Notes under the pieces: model-generated
The model's input: only the letters and a program-made list of their open reading frames with translations
The model's database searches: none
What the model was told of the DNA's origin: nothing
Source of the DNA: Planomonospora sp. ID67723
GTDB taxonomy: Bacteria; Actinomycetota; Actinomycetes; Streptosporangiales; Streptosporangiaceae
Assembly (NCBI RefSeq): GCF_015711605.1
Contig: NZ_JABTEZ010000001.1
Location: 1,578,001 to 1,642,000, forward strand
DNA: 64,000 nucleotides
Reading direction: 5' to 3'
Made by a program: the position numbers and the translations under genes
Part shown: positions 1 to 8,234 of the stretch, in pieces
Numbering within the stretch: the first letter of the stretch is position 1
How the letters are laid out: each line of letters opens with the position of its first letter

Positions 1-1225
1 TCACGATCGTCCTGCGGGCCGGTTCCCTCGTCGGTCCGGCGGTCGGCTCGCCGCCGGGTGGGGTCCGGGCGTCCGCCTCCGGTCCCGGCGAGGGCGACCC
101 GGCGGCTGAGGGCTCCGCCGTGGAGGAGGGGGCCGCAGGCGAGGCCGTGCCGAGGGCGGAGCCGGACGGCTCGCGGGGGACGCCGGTGACCTGGACCCAC
201 AGGAGGCCCGACGCGGCGACCGCGGCGACCGACGCGACCACCGTGATCACCGCCCGGAACGGGCTCCAGCCCCGCGTGGCGGCCGCCACCGGGATGCGTG
301 CCGTCCCCGGTCCTTCCAGAACTCCGGCCGGGTGCTCCGGCCGGAGCACGGCGGTCCTGGCCCTCGTCCGGCCCCCGGCGGAGGCGTCCGGGAGAACGGA
401 GAGGAGGTCCGAGAGAACGGCGGCGGCCTCCCGGGCCCCGGGCCGGTCCTGCGGCCGGTGCGACAGGCAGCGCCGGCACAGCGCCGCCACCTCCGCAGGC
501 AGCCCGGGAACGTGGACGGCGGGCGGGGGGCCGTCCCGCCGGGCGCCCTCGATCTCCTCCCAGGTCCGCTCGGGGTACGGCGCGGCACCGGTGAGCATCT
601 CGAACAGCAGCACGCCGAGCGCGTAGACGTCACCCGCCGGATCGGCGGCCGTGCCGGTCAGCCGCTCGGGCGCCACGTAGGGAGGCGTGCCGTACTCGCA
701 GGTGGGGTCGTCCTCCTCCCCGGCGAGCGCCGCGATGCCGAAGTCGAGCAGTTTGGCGCCGTCCGCGGTCAGCAGCACGTTCTCGGCGGTGACGTCCCGG
801 TGGACGATGCCCCGTTCGTGGGCGGTGGCCAGGACGGCGGCCAGCCTCCCGGCCACCGCCACGGCCTCCGCCCACGGCAGCGGGCCCTCGGCGATCCGGT
901 CGGCCAGCGGGCGCCCCTGGAGCAGGCGCATGACCACGTAGGCGGCGAGGCGGCCGCGGGCGGTGACCGTCTCCCCGTAGTCGTAGATCTCGATCGCGTC
1001 GGGGTGGATGAGGCGCGCGGTGGCGCGGGCCTCGCGCCGGATGAGCTCCCGGTCCCCGCCGAGATCCCCGTCCAGGATCTTGACCGCGACCATCCGTTCC
1101 AGGATCTGGTCGTAGGCCCGCCAGACGACGCTCATGCCGCCCCTGCCGATGGGTTCCATCAGCAGGTAGCGGCGGGTGAGCAGGTCGCCGGTGCTCAGGC
1201 CGGCGGCGGTGTCAGGCCGATTCAC
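1..1225 (-). CDS. Ser/Thr protein kinase, single-pass membrane, C-terminus off the window
   Basis: Hanks-type kinase: Gly-rich loop GRGGMSVV (about residues 27-34), VAVK lysine (about 49), catalytic HRD (142-144) and DFG (161-163), APE at 185-187. After a juxtamembrane linker there is one hydrophobic segment (about 321-341), then a Pro/Ser/Thr/Gly-rich extracellular part that runs past base 1, so at least 408 residues are visible. The GTG start at 1225 overlaps the end of the upstream LacI-type gene by 14 bases, so the two are probably translationally coupled. The ectodomain has no recognisable sensor fold in the part seen. The kinase call is certain; the signal is unknown. Confidence 0.9.
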   Translation of the reverse strand, partial: MNRPDTAAGLSTGDLLTRRYLLMEPIGRGGMSVVWRAYDQILERMVAVKILDGDLGGDRELIRREARATARLIHPDAIEIYDYGETVTARGRLAAYVVMRLLQGRPLADRIAEGPLPWAEAVAVAGRLAAVLATAHERGIVHRDVTAENVLLTADGAKLLDFGIAALAGEEDDPTCEYGTPPYVAPERLTGTAADPAGDVYALGVLLFEMLTGAAPYPERTWEEIEGARRDGPPPAVHVPGLPAEVAALCRRCLSHRPQDRPGAREAAAVLSDLLSVLPDASAGGRTRARTAVLRPEHPAGVLEGPGTARIPVAAATRGWSPFRAVITVVASVAAVAASGLLWVQVTGVPREPSGSALGTASPAAPSSTAEPSAAGSPSPGPEADARTPPGGEPTAGPTREPARRTIV

Positions 1226-2216
1226 GGACCACCAGCTCCGTCGGTAACACGGGGTTGTTCCTGGACATCTCACCCGAGCTCATGGTGCGCAGCAGCAACC
1301 GGGTGGCCAGCGCGGCGTACTCCTCCACGGGCTGGCGCACCGTGGTCAGCGTCGGAGAGGTGTGGCGGGCGATGGGCGCGTCGTCGAAGCCGATCACGGC
1401 CACGTCGTCGGGCACCCGGCGGCCGGCCCGGCGCAGGGTCTGCACCGCGGCCGCGGCCATCACGTCCGAGGCGGCGAAGATCGCGTCCAGGCGGGGCATC
1501 CTGCGCAGCAGCCACTGCGCGGCGTGCGCCCCCGACGAGTGGGTGAAGTCGCCGTAGGCCACCGGGATCCCGGCCATCCCGGCCAGGGCGAGCGTGCGGG
1601 TGAAGCCGTCGAGCCGGTCGCGGGCCGCGGGCAGTCCGGGCGGTCCCGCGATGGCGGCGATGGCCCGCCTCCCGCCGAGGAGCAGGTGCTCGGCGGCCTG
1701 CCTGCCCCCGTCCTGGTTGTCCATGTCCACGTAGGGCAGGTCGATGCCGTCGGGCAGGCGGCCCGCGCTCCGCACCGGGATGCCGGAGGCGGCCAGCGTC
1801 ACCACGAGCGGGTGCCGCTCCCGCGCGCCGATCAGCAGGACGCCGTCGACGTTTCCGGAGACGAGCTGCGGGGTGGCGATGGTGGAGCCGGTCGGGGGGA
1901 CCGTCATCACTGTGAGCGGGATGCCGTGACCGGCGAGCACCTCCTCGGCGGCGGTGATCATCCTGGCGTAGAAGGGTTCGGTGAACAGCCGCTGCGCGGG
2001 TTCGCAGACCACCACGGTCACGGTCTGGTCGCAGCGCCGTCCCGTTCCGCCACGGGGAGCGCGGTGCCGTACGTAACCGAGTCGCGAGATGGCGTCGTGC
2101 ACCTGCCGTCGGGTCGACGTGGCGACCCTGACAGAACCGGTAAGGACTCGGGACGCCGTCGCGGGGGAGACGCCCGCTTCGGCGGCGACCTGGGCGAGGG
2201 TGGGAACGTCGGGCAT
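1212..2216 (-). CDS. LacI-family transcriptional regulator (CelR/CebR-like)
   Basis: 334 residues, the usual LacI length. The N-terminus has the DNA-binding helix-turn-helix TLAQVAAEAGVSPATASRVL followed by a hinge and a periplasmic-binding-protein-like sugar domain ending in the conserved VIGFDDAPIARHTSPTLTTV region. The ATG at 2216 is preceded by GGAGG; a longer frame upstream is unlikely because the family starts just before the HTH. A perfect 14-bp palindrome identical to the known CelR/CebR operator lies 30 bases upstream, suggesting autoregulation by a cellobiose-type sugar. The kinase gene follows with overlap. The ligand is an inference from the operator only. Confidence 0.88.
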   Translation of the reverse strand: MPDVPTLAQVAAEAGVSPATASRVLTGSVRVATSTRRQVHDAISRLGYVRHRAPRGGTGRRCDQTVTVVVCEPAQRLFTEPFYARMITAAEEVLAGHGIPLTVMTVPPTGSTIATPQLVSGNVDGVLLIGARERHPLVVTLAASGIPVRSAGRLPDGIDLPYVDMDNQDGGRQAAEHLLLGGRRAIAAIAGPPGLPAARDRLDGFTRTLALAGMAGIPVAYGDFTHSSGAHAAQWLLRRMPRLDAIFAASDVMAAAAVQTLRRAGRRVPDDVAVIGFDDAPIARHTSPTLTTVRQPVEEYAALATRLLLRTMSSGEMSRNNPVLPTELVVRESA

Positions 2217-2246
2217 AACTTCCTCCACACCTAAATGTCGTGCAGG

Positions 2247-2260
2247 TGGGAGCGCTCCCA
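2247..2260. promoter_or_regulatory. CelR/CebR-type operator
   Basis: TGGGAGCGCTCCCA is a perfect 14-bp palindrome immediately upstream of the LacI-family gene. This exact sequence is the published target of CelR in Thermobifida and CebR in Streptomyces, both LacI-family repressors that respond to cellobiose/cello-oligosaccharides. No cellulase or cellobiose transporter gene is visible beside it, so here it most likely controls the regulator-kinase pair. Confidence 0.8.
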
Positions 2261-2321
2261 GAGAACGTAGCATTGTTTCGCTGGAGTCAACAGATATTTC
2301 GGAAAAATCACTAGATGTCTG

Positions 2322-2873
2322 TCAAACTCGCTTGACCTCCCAGTCAGGTGCGAGGATCGACATCAGGATCGCGTCGTGCCACTCGCCGCCCCAGAGTAGC
2401 GCGTCGCGGCGCACGCCCTCCTCGACGAATCCGATCTTCCGGTAGACGTGCGCGGCCCGGTCGTTGAAGGCGTAGACCTCCAGCTCGACCCGGTGCAGGT
2501 CCGTGGTGGCGAAGGCGTGGCCGAGCACGAGCCGGATCGCCTCCGTGCCGTAGCCCCTGCCGTACGCCCTCGGCCCGACCAGCGCGATCCGCAGGTTGCA
2601 GGAGAGGTTGGCGGTGTCCAGCTCGTTGAGCACCACCTCGCCGACGTAGGCGTCGTCCTCGGCGGTGCAGATCGCCAGGTCCAGCCGGTCGTCGTGCTCG
2701 CCGCGGGAGCCGTACCAGAACGCGGCGGCCTCGCGGTCGATCGACCCGTGCGAGCCGGTCAGCCGCGTGGTCTCCGGGTCGTTGACCAGCTCCCAGAGGC
2801 CGTCGACGTGCTCGGGGCCGACGGGCCTGAGCGTCACGCGCTCTCCGGTGAGTGTGGGCTTGCTCGCGAACAT
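2322..2873 (-). CDS. GNAT N-acetyltransferase, RimJ/RimL type
   Basis: 183 residues. The pattern is typical of the RimJ/RimL branch: N-terminal GERVTLRPV, the acetyl-CoA binding loop in GPRAYGRGYGTEAIRLVLGHAF (around residues 112-132) and the C-terminal RVELEVYAFNDRAAHVYRKIGF. These enzymes acetylate N-terminal amino groups of proteins or small molecules; the substrate cannot be told. The start is ATG at 2873; a GTG directly before it at 2876 is an equal alternative. It stands alone between the LacI operator region and the DUF2516 gene. Confidence 0.82.
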   Translation of the reverse strand: MFASKPTLTGERVTLRPVGPEHVDGLWELVNDPETTRLTGSHGSIDREAAAFWYGSRGEHDDRLDLAICTAEDDAYVGEVVLNELDTANLSCNLRIALVGPRAYGRGYGTEAIRLVLGHAFATTDLHRVELEVYAFNDRAAHVYRKIGFVEEGVRRDALLWGGEWHDAILMSILAPDWEVKRV

Positions 2874-2933
2874 CACCCGGTGTGTTTACCGGTCCGGGCC
2901 GGGCGGGGCAACCCGACGGGGCCCGCCGGGGGT

Positions 2934-3269
2934 CTACCAGGGGCCGTAGGGCCCGGAGCTGCCGCCCTTGCTCTGGCTCACGGCGGGCTTCACGTCGGCG
3001 AGGTAGATCCCGGCGGCGATGACCGCGGCGATGACGAAGATGTTGAGCTGTCCGAAACCGATTCCGAAGTAGCCCACGGCCGAGGCGAACGCGAACAGCG
3101 TCGCGAAGCCCAGAATGATCGTCCACAGCTTCTTGGTCTGCTTGCCGGCGACCGCGAACGCCCGCGCCGGGGTCCGGATCGCGTGGAACAGAGCCCAGGC
3201 GGACATGCCGAACGCGATGATGGCCAGGATCCAGAAGATCAGGTCCAGCACGCCGTAGATCTGGAACAT
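2934..3269 (-). CDS. DUF2516 family membrane protein
   Basis: 111 residues with three hydrophobic segments (about 6-28, 48-65 and 73-90), followed by a Gly/Pro/Tyr-rich tail. The start ATG is preceded by GGAGA. The order DUF2516, HbhA-like coiled-coil protein, XRE regulator is the same as Rv0476-Rv0475-Rv0474 of Mycobacterium tuberculosis and is conserved across actinobacteria. The function is not known; the constant neighbourhood suggests a cell-envelope role. Confidence 0.82.
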   Translation of the reverse strand: MFQIYGVLDLIFWILAIIAFGMSAWALFHAIRTPARAFAVAGKQTKKLWTIILGFATLFAFASAVGYFGIGFGQLNIFVIAAVIAAGIYLADVKPAVSQSKGGSSGPYGPW

Positions 3270-3446
3270 GGTCTCTCCAACACGTTCGCCCTGCCGACAT
3301 GTATCAGCCTAGGCGATATCGCCCGCCCACCGGTAAGGGATCAGCGTACGTCCCCGTACGGCCGGGAAGACCCGCCCCGGCGTGCCGGGACGGGTCTTCG
3401 GGAGCCTGCGGACGCGCGGTCCGGGACGTCCCCGCGCGACGCGGGG

Positions 3447-3923
3447 TCAGGCCGTCGTGGTGGTCTTGGCCGAGGACTTGGGGGCCCGGGTGTTCTTGCG
3501 GGGGGCGGGGGCGGCGGCGATCGCGGGCTCGGCGGCCTCGGAGACCTCCTCCAGCTCCAGGGCGGCCTCACCGCTCACCTTGGAGACGACCTTGCGTCCG
3601 CGGGTGGCGAACTCCTCGTAGAGCTCGGCGGCCTTGGCGGTGAGCTGGTCGGCGTAGCCGCGGGCCTTCTCGGGGAAGTCCTTGGCGTACTCCTCGGCGC
3701 GGTCGCCGAACTGCCGGGCGTAGCCCTCGGCCCGGCCCGCGAACTGCTTGGCCTTCTCCGGCAGCTCCCGGGTGACCTCACGGACCTCCTCGCGGCGGCC
3801 CTGGAGCTTCTGGAGCTGCTCGGGCAGCTCGCGGAGCTTCTCCACGGCGAAGTCGCCCGCGCCCGCGACGGCGTAGAACGGCTTGGAGTCGGTCAGCTTC
3901 TTGACCTCGGTGGCCAGAGTCAT
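3447..3923 (-). CDS. Heparin-binding haemagglutinin (HbhA)-like coiled-coil protein
   Basis: 158 residues. The N-terminus (TLATEVKKLTDSKPFYAVAG) and the long charged helical region (about 25-125, rich in Glu/Lys/Arg/Ala) match the HbhA family, and the end is a basic Ala/Pro/Lys tail, shorter than the Lys-rich heparin-binding tail of mycobacterial HbhA. The gene starts 3 bases after the stop of the XRE gene, so both form one operon. In mycobacteria HbhA is a surface adhesin that also affects polar growth and lipid bodies; in this non-pathogenic setting a structural envelope role is more likely. Confidence 0.78.
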   Translation of the reverse strand: MTLATEVKKLTDSKPFYAVAGAGDFAVEKLRELPEQLQKLQGRREEVREVTRELPEKAKQFAGRAEGYARQFGDRAEEYAKDFPEKARGYADQLTAKAAELYEEFATRGRKVVSKVSGEAALELEEVSEAAEPAIAAAPAPRKNTRAPKSSAKTTTTA

Positions 3924-3926
3924 GGG

Positions 3927-4472
3927 TTAACCTTCCTTCGTTTCCGGTGTGACGTGGCCGTTGGCCGCGGGGGCTGGGGGCGCTGACGTCTCCGTGAAGG
4001 ACTTCAGCGCGGTGAGCAGCTCCTCGGGCAGCGGCGCCTCGTCGTCCGGCGAGGAGCCGGCGTCATTCCCGTGGGGCTCCGGCGTGGGATGCGCGTTCTT
4101 GGCGGTCCGCGCATCCTCGTCCGGGGCCCCGGGCCGGTTCTCCTTGCGGAACGACTCGTAGATATCGATCAGCACCTGGCGTTGCCGCTCGGTGATGAGG
4201 GTGTCGGCTCTGATCGCGGTCAGCACGTCGCTGTCCGGCTCGCGGTCCTCGATGAGCCCGGCCTGGACGTAGAGCGCCTGCGCGGAGATGTGCAGACCCT
4301 TGGCGATCTGGTTGAGGATCTCCGCGCTGGGCTTGCGGAGCCCGCGTTCGATCTGGCTGAGATAGGGGTTGGAGACCCCCGCCGCCGCGGCGAGCTGGCG
4401 AAGTGAGATCTTCGCCTGCGTGCGCTGCTCGCGGATGTATTCACCGATCGAGCCGACCTTGGGTAGTGCCAT
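3927..4472 (-). CDS. XRE-family helix-turn-helix regulator
   Basis: 181 residues. An XRE HTH occupies roughly residues 8-65 (IREQRTQAKISLRQLAAAAG, then SNPYLSQIERGLRKPS). The C-terminal half is acidic and Pro-rich without a known ligand domain. It is the Rv0474-type regulator that precedes hbhA in actinobacteria and probably regulates that operon. The start was set at ATG 4472, where the family begins with MALPKVGSIGEYI; a further in-frame ATG lies 18 bases upstream. Confidence 0.82.
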   Translation of the reverse strand: MALPKVGSIGEYIREQRTQAKISLRQLAAAAGVSNPYLSQIERGLRKPSAEILNQIAKGLHISAQALYVQAGLIEDREPDSDVLTAIRADTLITERQRQVLIDIYESFRKENRPGAPDEDARTAKNAHPTPEPHGNDAGSSPDDEAPLPEELLTALKSFTETSAPPAPAANGHVTPETKEG

Positions 4473-4553
4473 GCCCTCAGTCTGCCCCACGCTGCTTGCA
4501 ATTGCAAACAGACTGGTTAACGCTTGCTAGCACTACGGCCCATCCGATGAGGG

Positions 4554-5480
4554 TCAGTGAGGCATCACCCAGAGCAGCGGGGCGGAGGCGGTCAGCGTGA
4601 GGGAGAAGGCCACGATGCCGTAGCGGATCCGGCGGGGCAGCACGGGGCCGGGGGTGATCAGGCGCTCGACCCTGGCCATCACGGCGGAGGAGGGGGCGGC
4701 GACGCCCAGCGCTCCGTGCGGGGTCGGGATGGCGCCCGCGGTGCCGAAGCGGAGCAGGGCGGTGGCCAGCCGGCGGGGCGAGCAGTAGCGCCGGGCGACG
4801 TCGTCGGCGGCCATCTCGACCAGGAGGCCGACCTCGCGCTGGGCGTCCCTGACCGTGCGGGAGAAGGGGAGCGCCCTGCGCAGCGCGGCGAACGGCAGCA
4901 ACACCAGGTCGTGCCGCTCGCGGACGTGGGCGGCCTCGTGGGCCAGCACCGCGGTCAGCTCGGCCGGGGAGAGAAGGCGCAGGGTCCCCTTGCTGACCAC
5001 GACCTGGGAGCGGAGACCGGGTACGCAGTAGGCGGCCGCGGCCGGGTGGTCGACCACCCGCACGCCGGGGACCTCGGGATCTTCGCCGGAGACGAGCGCC
5101 AGCAGCGTGCGGTGGCGGTGGCGGGCCCGCAGGGTCTGCGCGCCCGCGGTGAGGAGCACCACGACCAGGACGGTGAATGCGGTCAGCCCGGCGATGAAGG
5201 CGAAGATCCTCGGCAGGTCGTACGGCTCGGGCGGGCCATACCCGCCGTCGATCGCCGAGACGGCGAAGGCGTGCAGGCCGTACAGGACGCCCCGGCCGTA
5301 GGGCTCCAGGGCGTAGGAGAGCAGGGCGCCGGTCCCGGCCAGACCCCAGGTCACCCCCAGCGCCTGCCACAGGACGATGGCCACGTGCGGGGCGCGGTAG
5401 GTCCACCGCGCCCTGACCAGCCGCCAGGCTCCGACCGCGCAGACCAGGGCGAGGAACGCCAGGGCTGCCGCGGTGATCAC
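4554..5480 (-). CDS. M56/M48-type integral membrane metalloprotease (BlaR1-like)
   Basis: 308 residues with hydrophobic segments at the N-terminus (about 1-22), 35-60, 90-115 and at the C-terminus. The zinc motif HEAAHVRERHD (HExxH) is near residue 160. The family cleaves the partner BlaI-type repressor or related targets. Its GTG start overlaps the BlaI stop by four bases (GTGA), the standard BlaI-M56 arrangement. No penicillin-binding sensor domain is attached, as in most actinobacterial members, so the inducing signal is unknown. Confidence 0.87.
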   Translation of the reverse strand: MITAAALAFLALVCAVGAWRLVRARWTYRAPHVAIVLWQALGVTWGLAGTGALLSYALEPYGRGVLYGLHAFAVSAIDGGYGPPEPYDLPRIFAFIAGLTAFTVLVVVLLTAGAQTLRARHRHRTLLALVSGEDPEVPGVRVVDHPAAAAYCVPGLRSQVVVSKGTLRLLSPAELTAVLAHEAAHVRERHDLVLLPFAALRRALPFSRTVRDAQREVGLLVEMAADDVARRYCSPRRLATALLRFGTAGAIPTPHGALGVAAPSSAVMARVERLITPGPVLPRRIRYGIVAFSLTLTASAPLLWVMPH

Positions 5481-5833
5481 TCGTCCTCCAGCTCCGTCAA
5501 CGCTCTCCGCAGGATCTCGGCCTCGGGGCCGGAGACGGCCTGGGCGAAGCGAGTGAGGGCGGCCGACCGGTCGCCGGTCAGGTCGAGCGCCTCAAGCATA
5601 AGCTCGGCGATGTAGCCGTCGCGGCTTTCCTGGGGTTCGTACCGCCACGCGCGCCCGTCGCGGGTGCGCTTCAGGAAGCCCTTGCGGGTCAGCCGGTCGA
5701 GCACCGTCATCACCGTCGTGGGCGCCAGATCCCGCTCCGCGATGAGCCGTCCGACCTCACGGGCCGTCACCGCCGAGGGCTGCGCCCAGATGACGTCCAT
5801 GATGCTGCGCTCAAGTTCACCGAGACCCTTCAC
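5477..5833 (-). CDS. BlaI/MecI/CopY family repressor
   Basis: 118 residues with a winged helix covering most of the protein (GELERSIMDVIWAQ, VTAREVGRLI, TTVMTVLDRLTRKGFLKR) and a short dimerisation helix. It starts at GTG 5833 with no clear ribosome binding site; a TAGTCT hexamer ends 6 bases upstream, which suggests a leaderless mRNA. A dyad-symmetric operator is directly upstream. It is translationally coupled to the M56 protease gene. Confidence 0.88.
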   Translation of the reverse strand: MKGLGELERSIMDVIWAQPSAVTAREVGRLIAERDLAPTTVMTVLDRLTRKGFLKRTRDGRAWRYEPQESRDGYIAELMLEALDLTGDRSAALTRFAQAVSGPEAEILRRALTELEDE

Positions 5834-5850
5834 ACTGTAAGACTAGCTCC

Positions 5851-5872
5851 CTACCACGACGGGTAGTACTAC
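5851..5872. promoter_or_regulatory. BlaI-type operator
   Basis: Two overlapping palindromes stand just upstream of blaI: CTACC-N6-GGTAG (5851-5866) and GTAGTACTAC (5863-5872). Read on the minus strand this gives TACTACCC...GGTAG, similar to the TACTAC/GTAGTA half-sites known for BlaI/MecI repressors. The position, overlapping the probable -35 area, fits autorepression. Confidence 0.65.
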
Positions 5873-5960
5873 GGGCTGTCGAGTTCGGTCCTCCCGTGCC
5901 GCCGGGTCTGCCGGCCGCACGGCGGCCTCTCCGATGGCGCGGGCACGGCGGGAGCCCCCG

Positions 5961-6482
5961 TCAGATGCGTTTCATCATGTAGATCTCGTCGCGGTCGTCG
6001 CCGGGGGCCACCCGGATGGCCCCGGGGGCGCGCCCCACCTCGGTGTACCCCAGGCCCGCGTAGAAGCGTTCGGTGCCGGTGCCGCCCCGGACGGTCAGGT
6101 GGAGCGCCTCGAGGCCGAGGGCGCGGGCGGCGTCGTCGGCGGCGCGCAGGAGCCGGGCGCCGTAGCCCTGCCCCTGGTGCTTGGGGTGGACCATCACCCG
6201 CAGGAGCCAGCGCCAGTGGGAGCGCAGCGGGGAGCCGGTGTCGCCCATCATCAGCCAGCAGGCGACCCGGCCGTCGGGGTCGAAGCCCACGAGCAGGTGG
6301 TCGGGGCCGCCGTCGCAGCGGGCGAAGGATCTTTCGGCGGTCGGGCGGACGTCGGCGGTGTTCACCGGCGGCACGAACCCGACGGCGCCGCCGGCGTTGC
6401 TCACGTCGGTCCAGACCTCGACGAGCTCGTCGACGAGCTCCGGAGTCAGCTCGGGATCCGTCACGAAGTGCAGTTGGGACAC
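5961..6482 (-). CDS. GNAT family N-acetyltransferase
   Basis: 173 residues. The acetyl-CoA loop is in VMVHPKHQGQGYGARLLRAA (about 110-130, Q/RxxGxG/A), and the C-terminus has the usual FYAGLGYTEVG strand. The start is GTG at 6482, where the protein reads MSQLHFVTDPELTP; the gene begins 11 bases after the stop of the methyltransferase gene and is probably co-transcribed with it. The substrate is not evident. Confidence 0.82.
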   Translation of the reverse strand: MSQLHFVTDPELTPELVDELVEVWTDVSNAGGAVGFVPPVNTADVRPTAERSFARCDGGPDHLLVGFDPDGRVACWLMMGDTGSPLRSHWRWLLRVMVHPKHQGQGYGARLLRAADDAARALGLEALHLTVRGGTGTERFYAGLGYTEVGRAPGAIRVAPGDDRDEIYMMKRI

Positions 6483-6493
6483 GATCGGAAACC

Positions 6494-7315
6494 TTAGCGG
6501 GAGGTCCCGGAAGGGAGGGGGAGGGGGGCGACCGCGCTCCACGCGACGGTCACCTCGCCCAGCCGCCACCGCGCCCGGCCGCCCAGCGGGGGGTGACGGC
6601 GGACCGGCCAGGCCGCGGCGAGCGCCTCCACCGCGGCGATCCAGCGCTGCCGCGCGCCGTGGGAGGCCATCGGGGCGCTGACGGCCCAGGCGTGGTCGAA
6701 GTCCCGCAGGAAGGCGTGGACGGGCTCGCCGGGCACGTTGCGGTGGATGAGCGTCTTGGGCAGCCGCTCCGCCAGGTCGGAGGGGCGCTCGAAGGCGTCG
6801 AAACGGGCCGAGAGGGTCAGGGTCCGCGGCCCGGAGGCGTCCAGCCCGGCCCAGACCGCGCGGTGCCCGACCTCCGAGCAGGTTCCCTCCACGATCACCC
6901 CGCCGGGCGCGAGCCGGGACCTGAGCAGGTCCCAGTGCTCCCACGCCTGCGCCTCGCCGTACTGCCGCAGCACATTGAAGGCCCGCACCAGCAGCGGCGG
7001 CCGATCCACCGGCAGCTCGAAGCCGCCCAGCCGGAACGTCAGGCCCTCGGTTTCGTACGGCTTCGCGGCGGCCACCCTGGCCGGGTCGATCTCGATCCCG
7101 ACGACCTCGACTTCCGGGCAGACGCGGCGCAGCCGTACGAACAGCTCCAGCGTCGTGGTGTGCGAGGCCCCGTAGCCGAGGTCCACCACCAGCGGCCGGT
7201 CGGCCGAGCGCAGCAGCGGCCCGTGGACGGCGGCGATCCAGCGGTCGGACCGGCGCAGCCGGTTGTGGCCGGTCGTCCCCCTGGTGATCTCGCCGACCGG
7301 CCTCCTGGAGCGCAT
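6494..7315 (-). CDS. Class I SAM-dependent methyltransferase
   Basis: 273 residues. The Rossmann motif I is VVDLGYGASHTTT (about residues 50-62), followed by an acidic EIDPARV at the end of strand 2 and RAFNVLRQYG at the motif IV position. The start was set at ATG 7315, just upstream of the conserved RRPVGEITRGTTGHNRLRR; the longer frame upstream has no homologous look. It is followed by a GNAT gene 11 bases on. Similar actinobacterial proteins are annotated only as methyltransferases; the substrate is unknown. Confidence 0.8.
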   Translation of the reverse strand: MRSRRPVGEITRGTTGHNRLRRSDRWIAAVHGPLLRSADRPLVVDLGYGASHTTTLELFVRLRRVCPEVEVVGIEIDPARVAAAKPYETEGLTFRLGGFELPVDRPPLLVRAFNVLRQYGEAQAWEHWDLLRSRLAPGGVIVEGTCSEVGHRAVWAGLDASGPRTLTLSARFDAFERPSDLAERLPKTLIHRNVPGEPVHAFLRDFDHAWAVSAPMASHGARQRWIAAVEALAAAWPVRRHPPLGGRARWRLGEVTVAWSAVAPLPLPSGTSR

Positions 7316-7386
7316 CCCCCCATTGTCGGCCGGTCGCGCCCCTGCCGGGGCCGGCCGCCGGGGCACGGCCGTACCGGACCGCCGGG

Positions 7387-8130
7387 TCAGGAGGTGACTC
7401 GGTGGATCTTGTGCTGGGCGGCCTGGGCGCGGGGGCGGATGACCAGGCGGTCGATGTTCACGTGGGAGGGGCGGGTGACGCACCAGGCGATGGCGTCGGC
7501 GACGTCGTCGGCGGAGAGCGGGTCGGGGACGCCGTCGTAGATCTTCGCCGCCCGGTCCGCGTCGCCGCGGAAGCGGTTCAGCGAGAACTCCTCGGTGTGG
7601 ACCATGCCGGGCGCGATCTCGACGATCCGGACCGGCTGGCCGCACAGCTCCAGCCGGAGCACCTCGGTCATCGAGGTCTGGGCGTGCTTGGCGGCGTTGT
7701 AGCCGCCGCCGCCCTCGTAGGAGACGAGCCCGGCCACCGAGGTCAGCATCAGCAGCACGCCGTCACCGGAGGCGACGAGTTTGGGCAGCAGCGCCTGGGT
7801 GACCCGGAGCGAGCCGATCACGTTGGTCTCGTACATCCGCCGCCAGTCGCCGACGTCCCCGGTGGCCACCGGCTCCAGGCCGATCGCGCCGCCGGCGTTG
7901 TTGACCAGCACGTCGCAGCGGTGCAGCGAGGCGGCCAGTTCCCCCACCGACTCGGCGGAGGTCACGTCCAGGGTGACCGGGCGGATCCCGGGCACCTCGG
8001 CGGCCAGCTCGTCCAGCAGGTCCCGGCGGCGGGCGGCGGCGACCACGTCGAAGCCCTCGGCGGCCAGACGGCGCGCCGTCGCCCGGCCGATGCCACTGCT
8101 GGCGCCTGTCACCACAACTGTCTTCGTCAT
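7387..8130 (-). CDS. Short-chain dehydrogenase/reductase
   Basis: 247 residues. Classical SDR signatures are present: cofactor loop TGASSGIG near residue 8, NNAG near 85, catalytic Ser in TSVAG and YNAAK about 12 residues after it. The Rossmann start TKTVVVTG fixes the ATG at 8130. The basic residues after strand 2 (AAARRRD) suggest NADP(H). The substrate is unknown. It is divergent from mshA. Confidence 0.86.
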   Translation of the reverse strand: MTKTVVVTGASSGIGRATARRLAAEGFDVVAAARRRDLLDELAAEVPGIRPVTLDVTSAESVGELAASLHRCDVLVNNAGGAIGLEPVATGDVGDWRRMYETNVIGSLRVTQALLPKLVASGDGVLLMLTSVAGLVSYEGGGGYNAAKHAQTSMTEVLRLELCGQPVRIVEIAPGMVHTEEFSLNRFRGDADRAAKIYDGVPDPLSADDVADAIAWCVTRPSHVNIDRLVIRPRAQAAQHKIHRVTS

Positions 8131-8234
8131 GGCTCGCCATCCTGCCAGGAAGGCGCCTCTGGCCTCCTCGGGGGTCATATGTCGGGAATGTCGGCACGGG
8201 ATGGGCAGTTGTATCCGTCTCGGAGGTGGTGTCG

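Noticed and set aside
332-1546. Long plus-strand frame opposite the kinase and LacI genes
   Set aside because: It is a third-position GC shadow of the minus-strand genes and has no domain or ribosome binding site. Similar long shadows opposite senX3, cysS, the chemoreceptor and the kinase at 58744 were dropped for the same reason.
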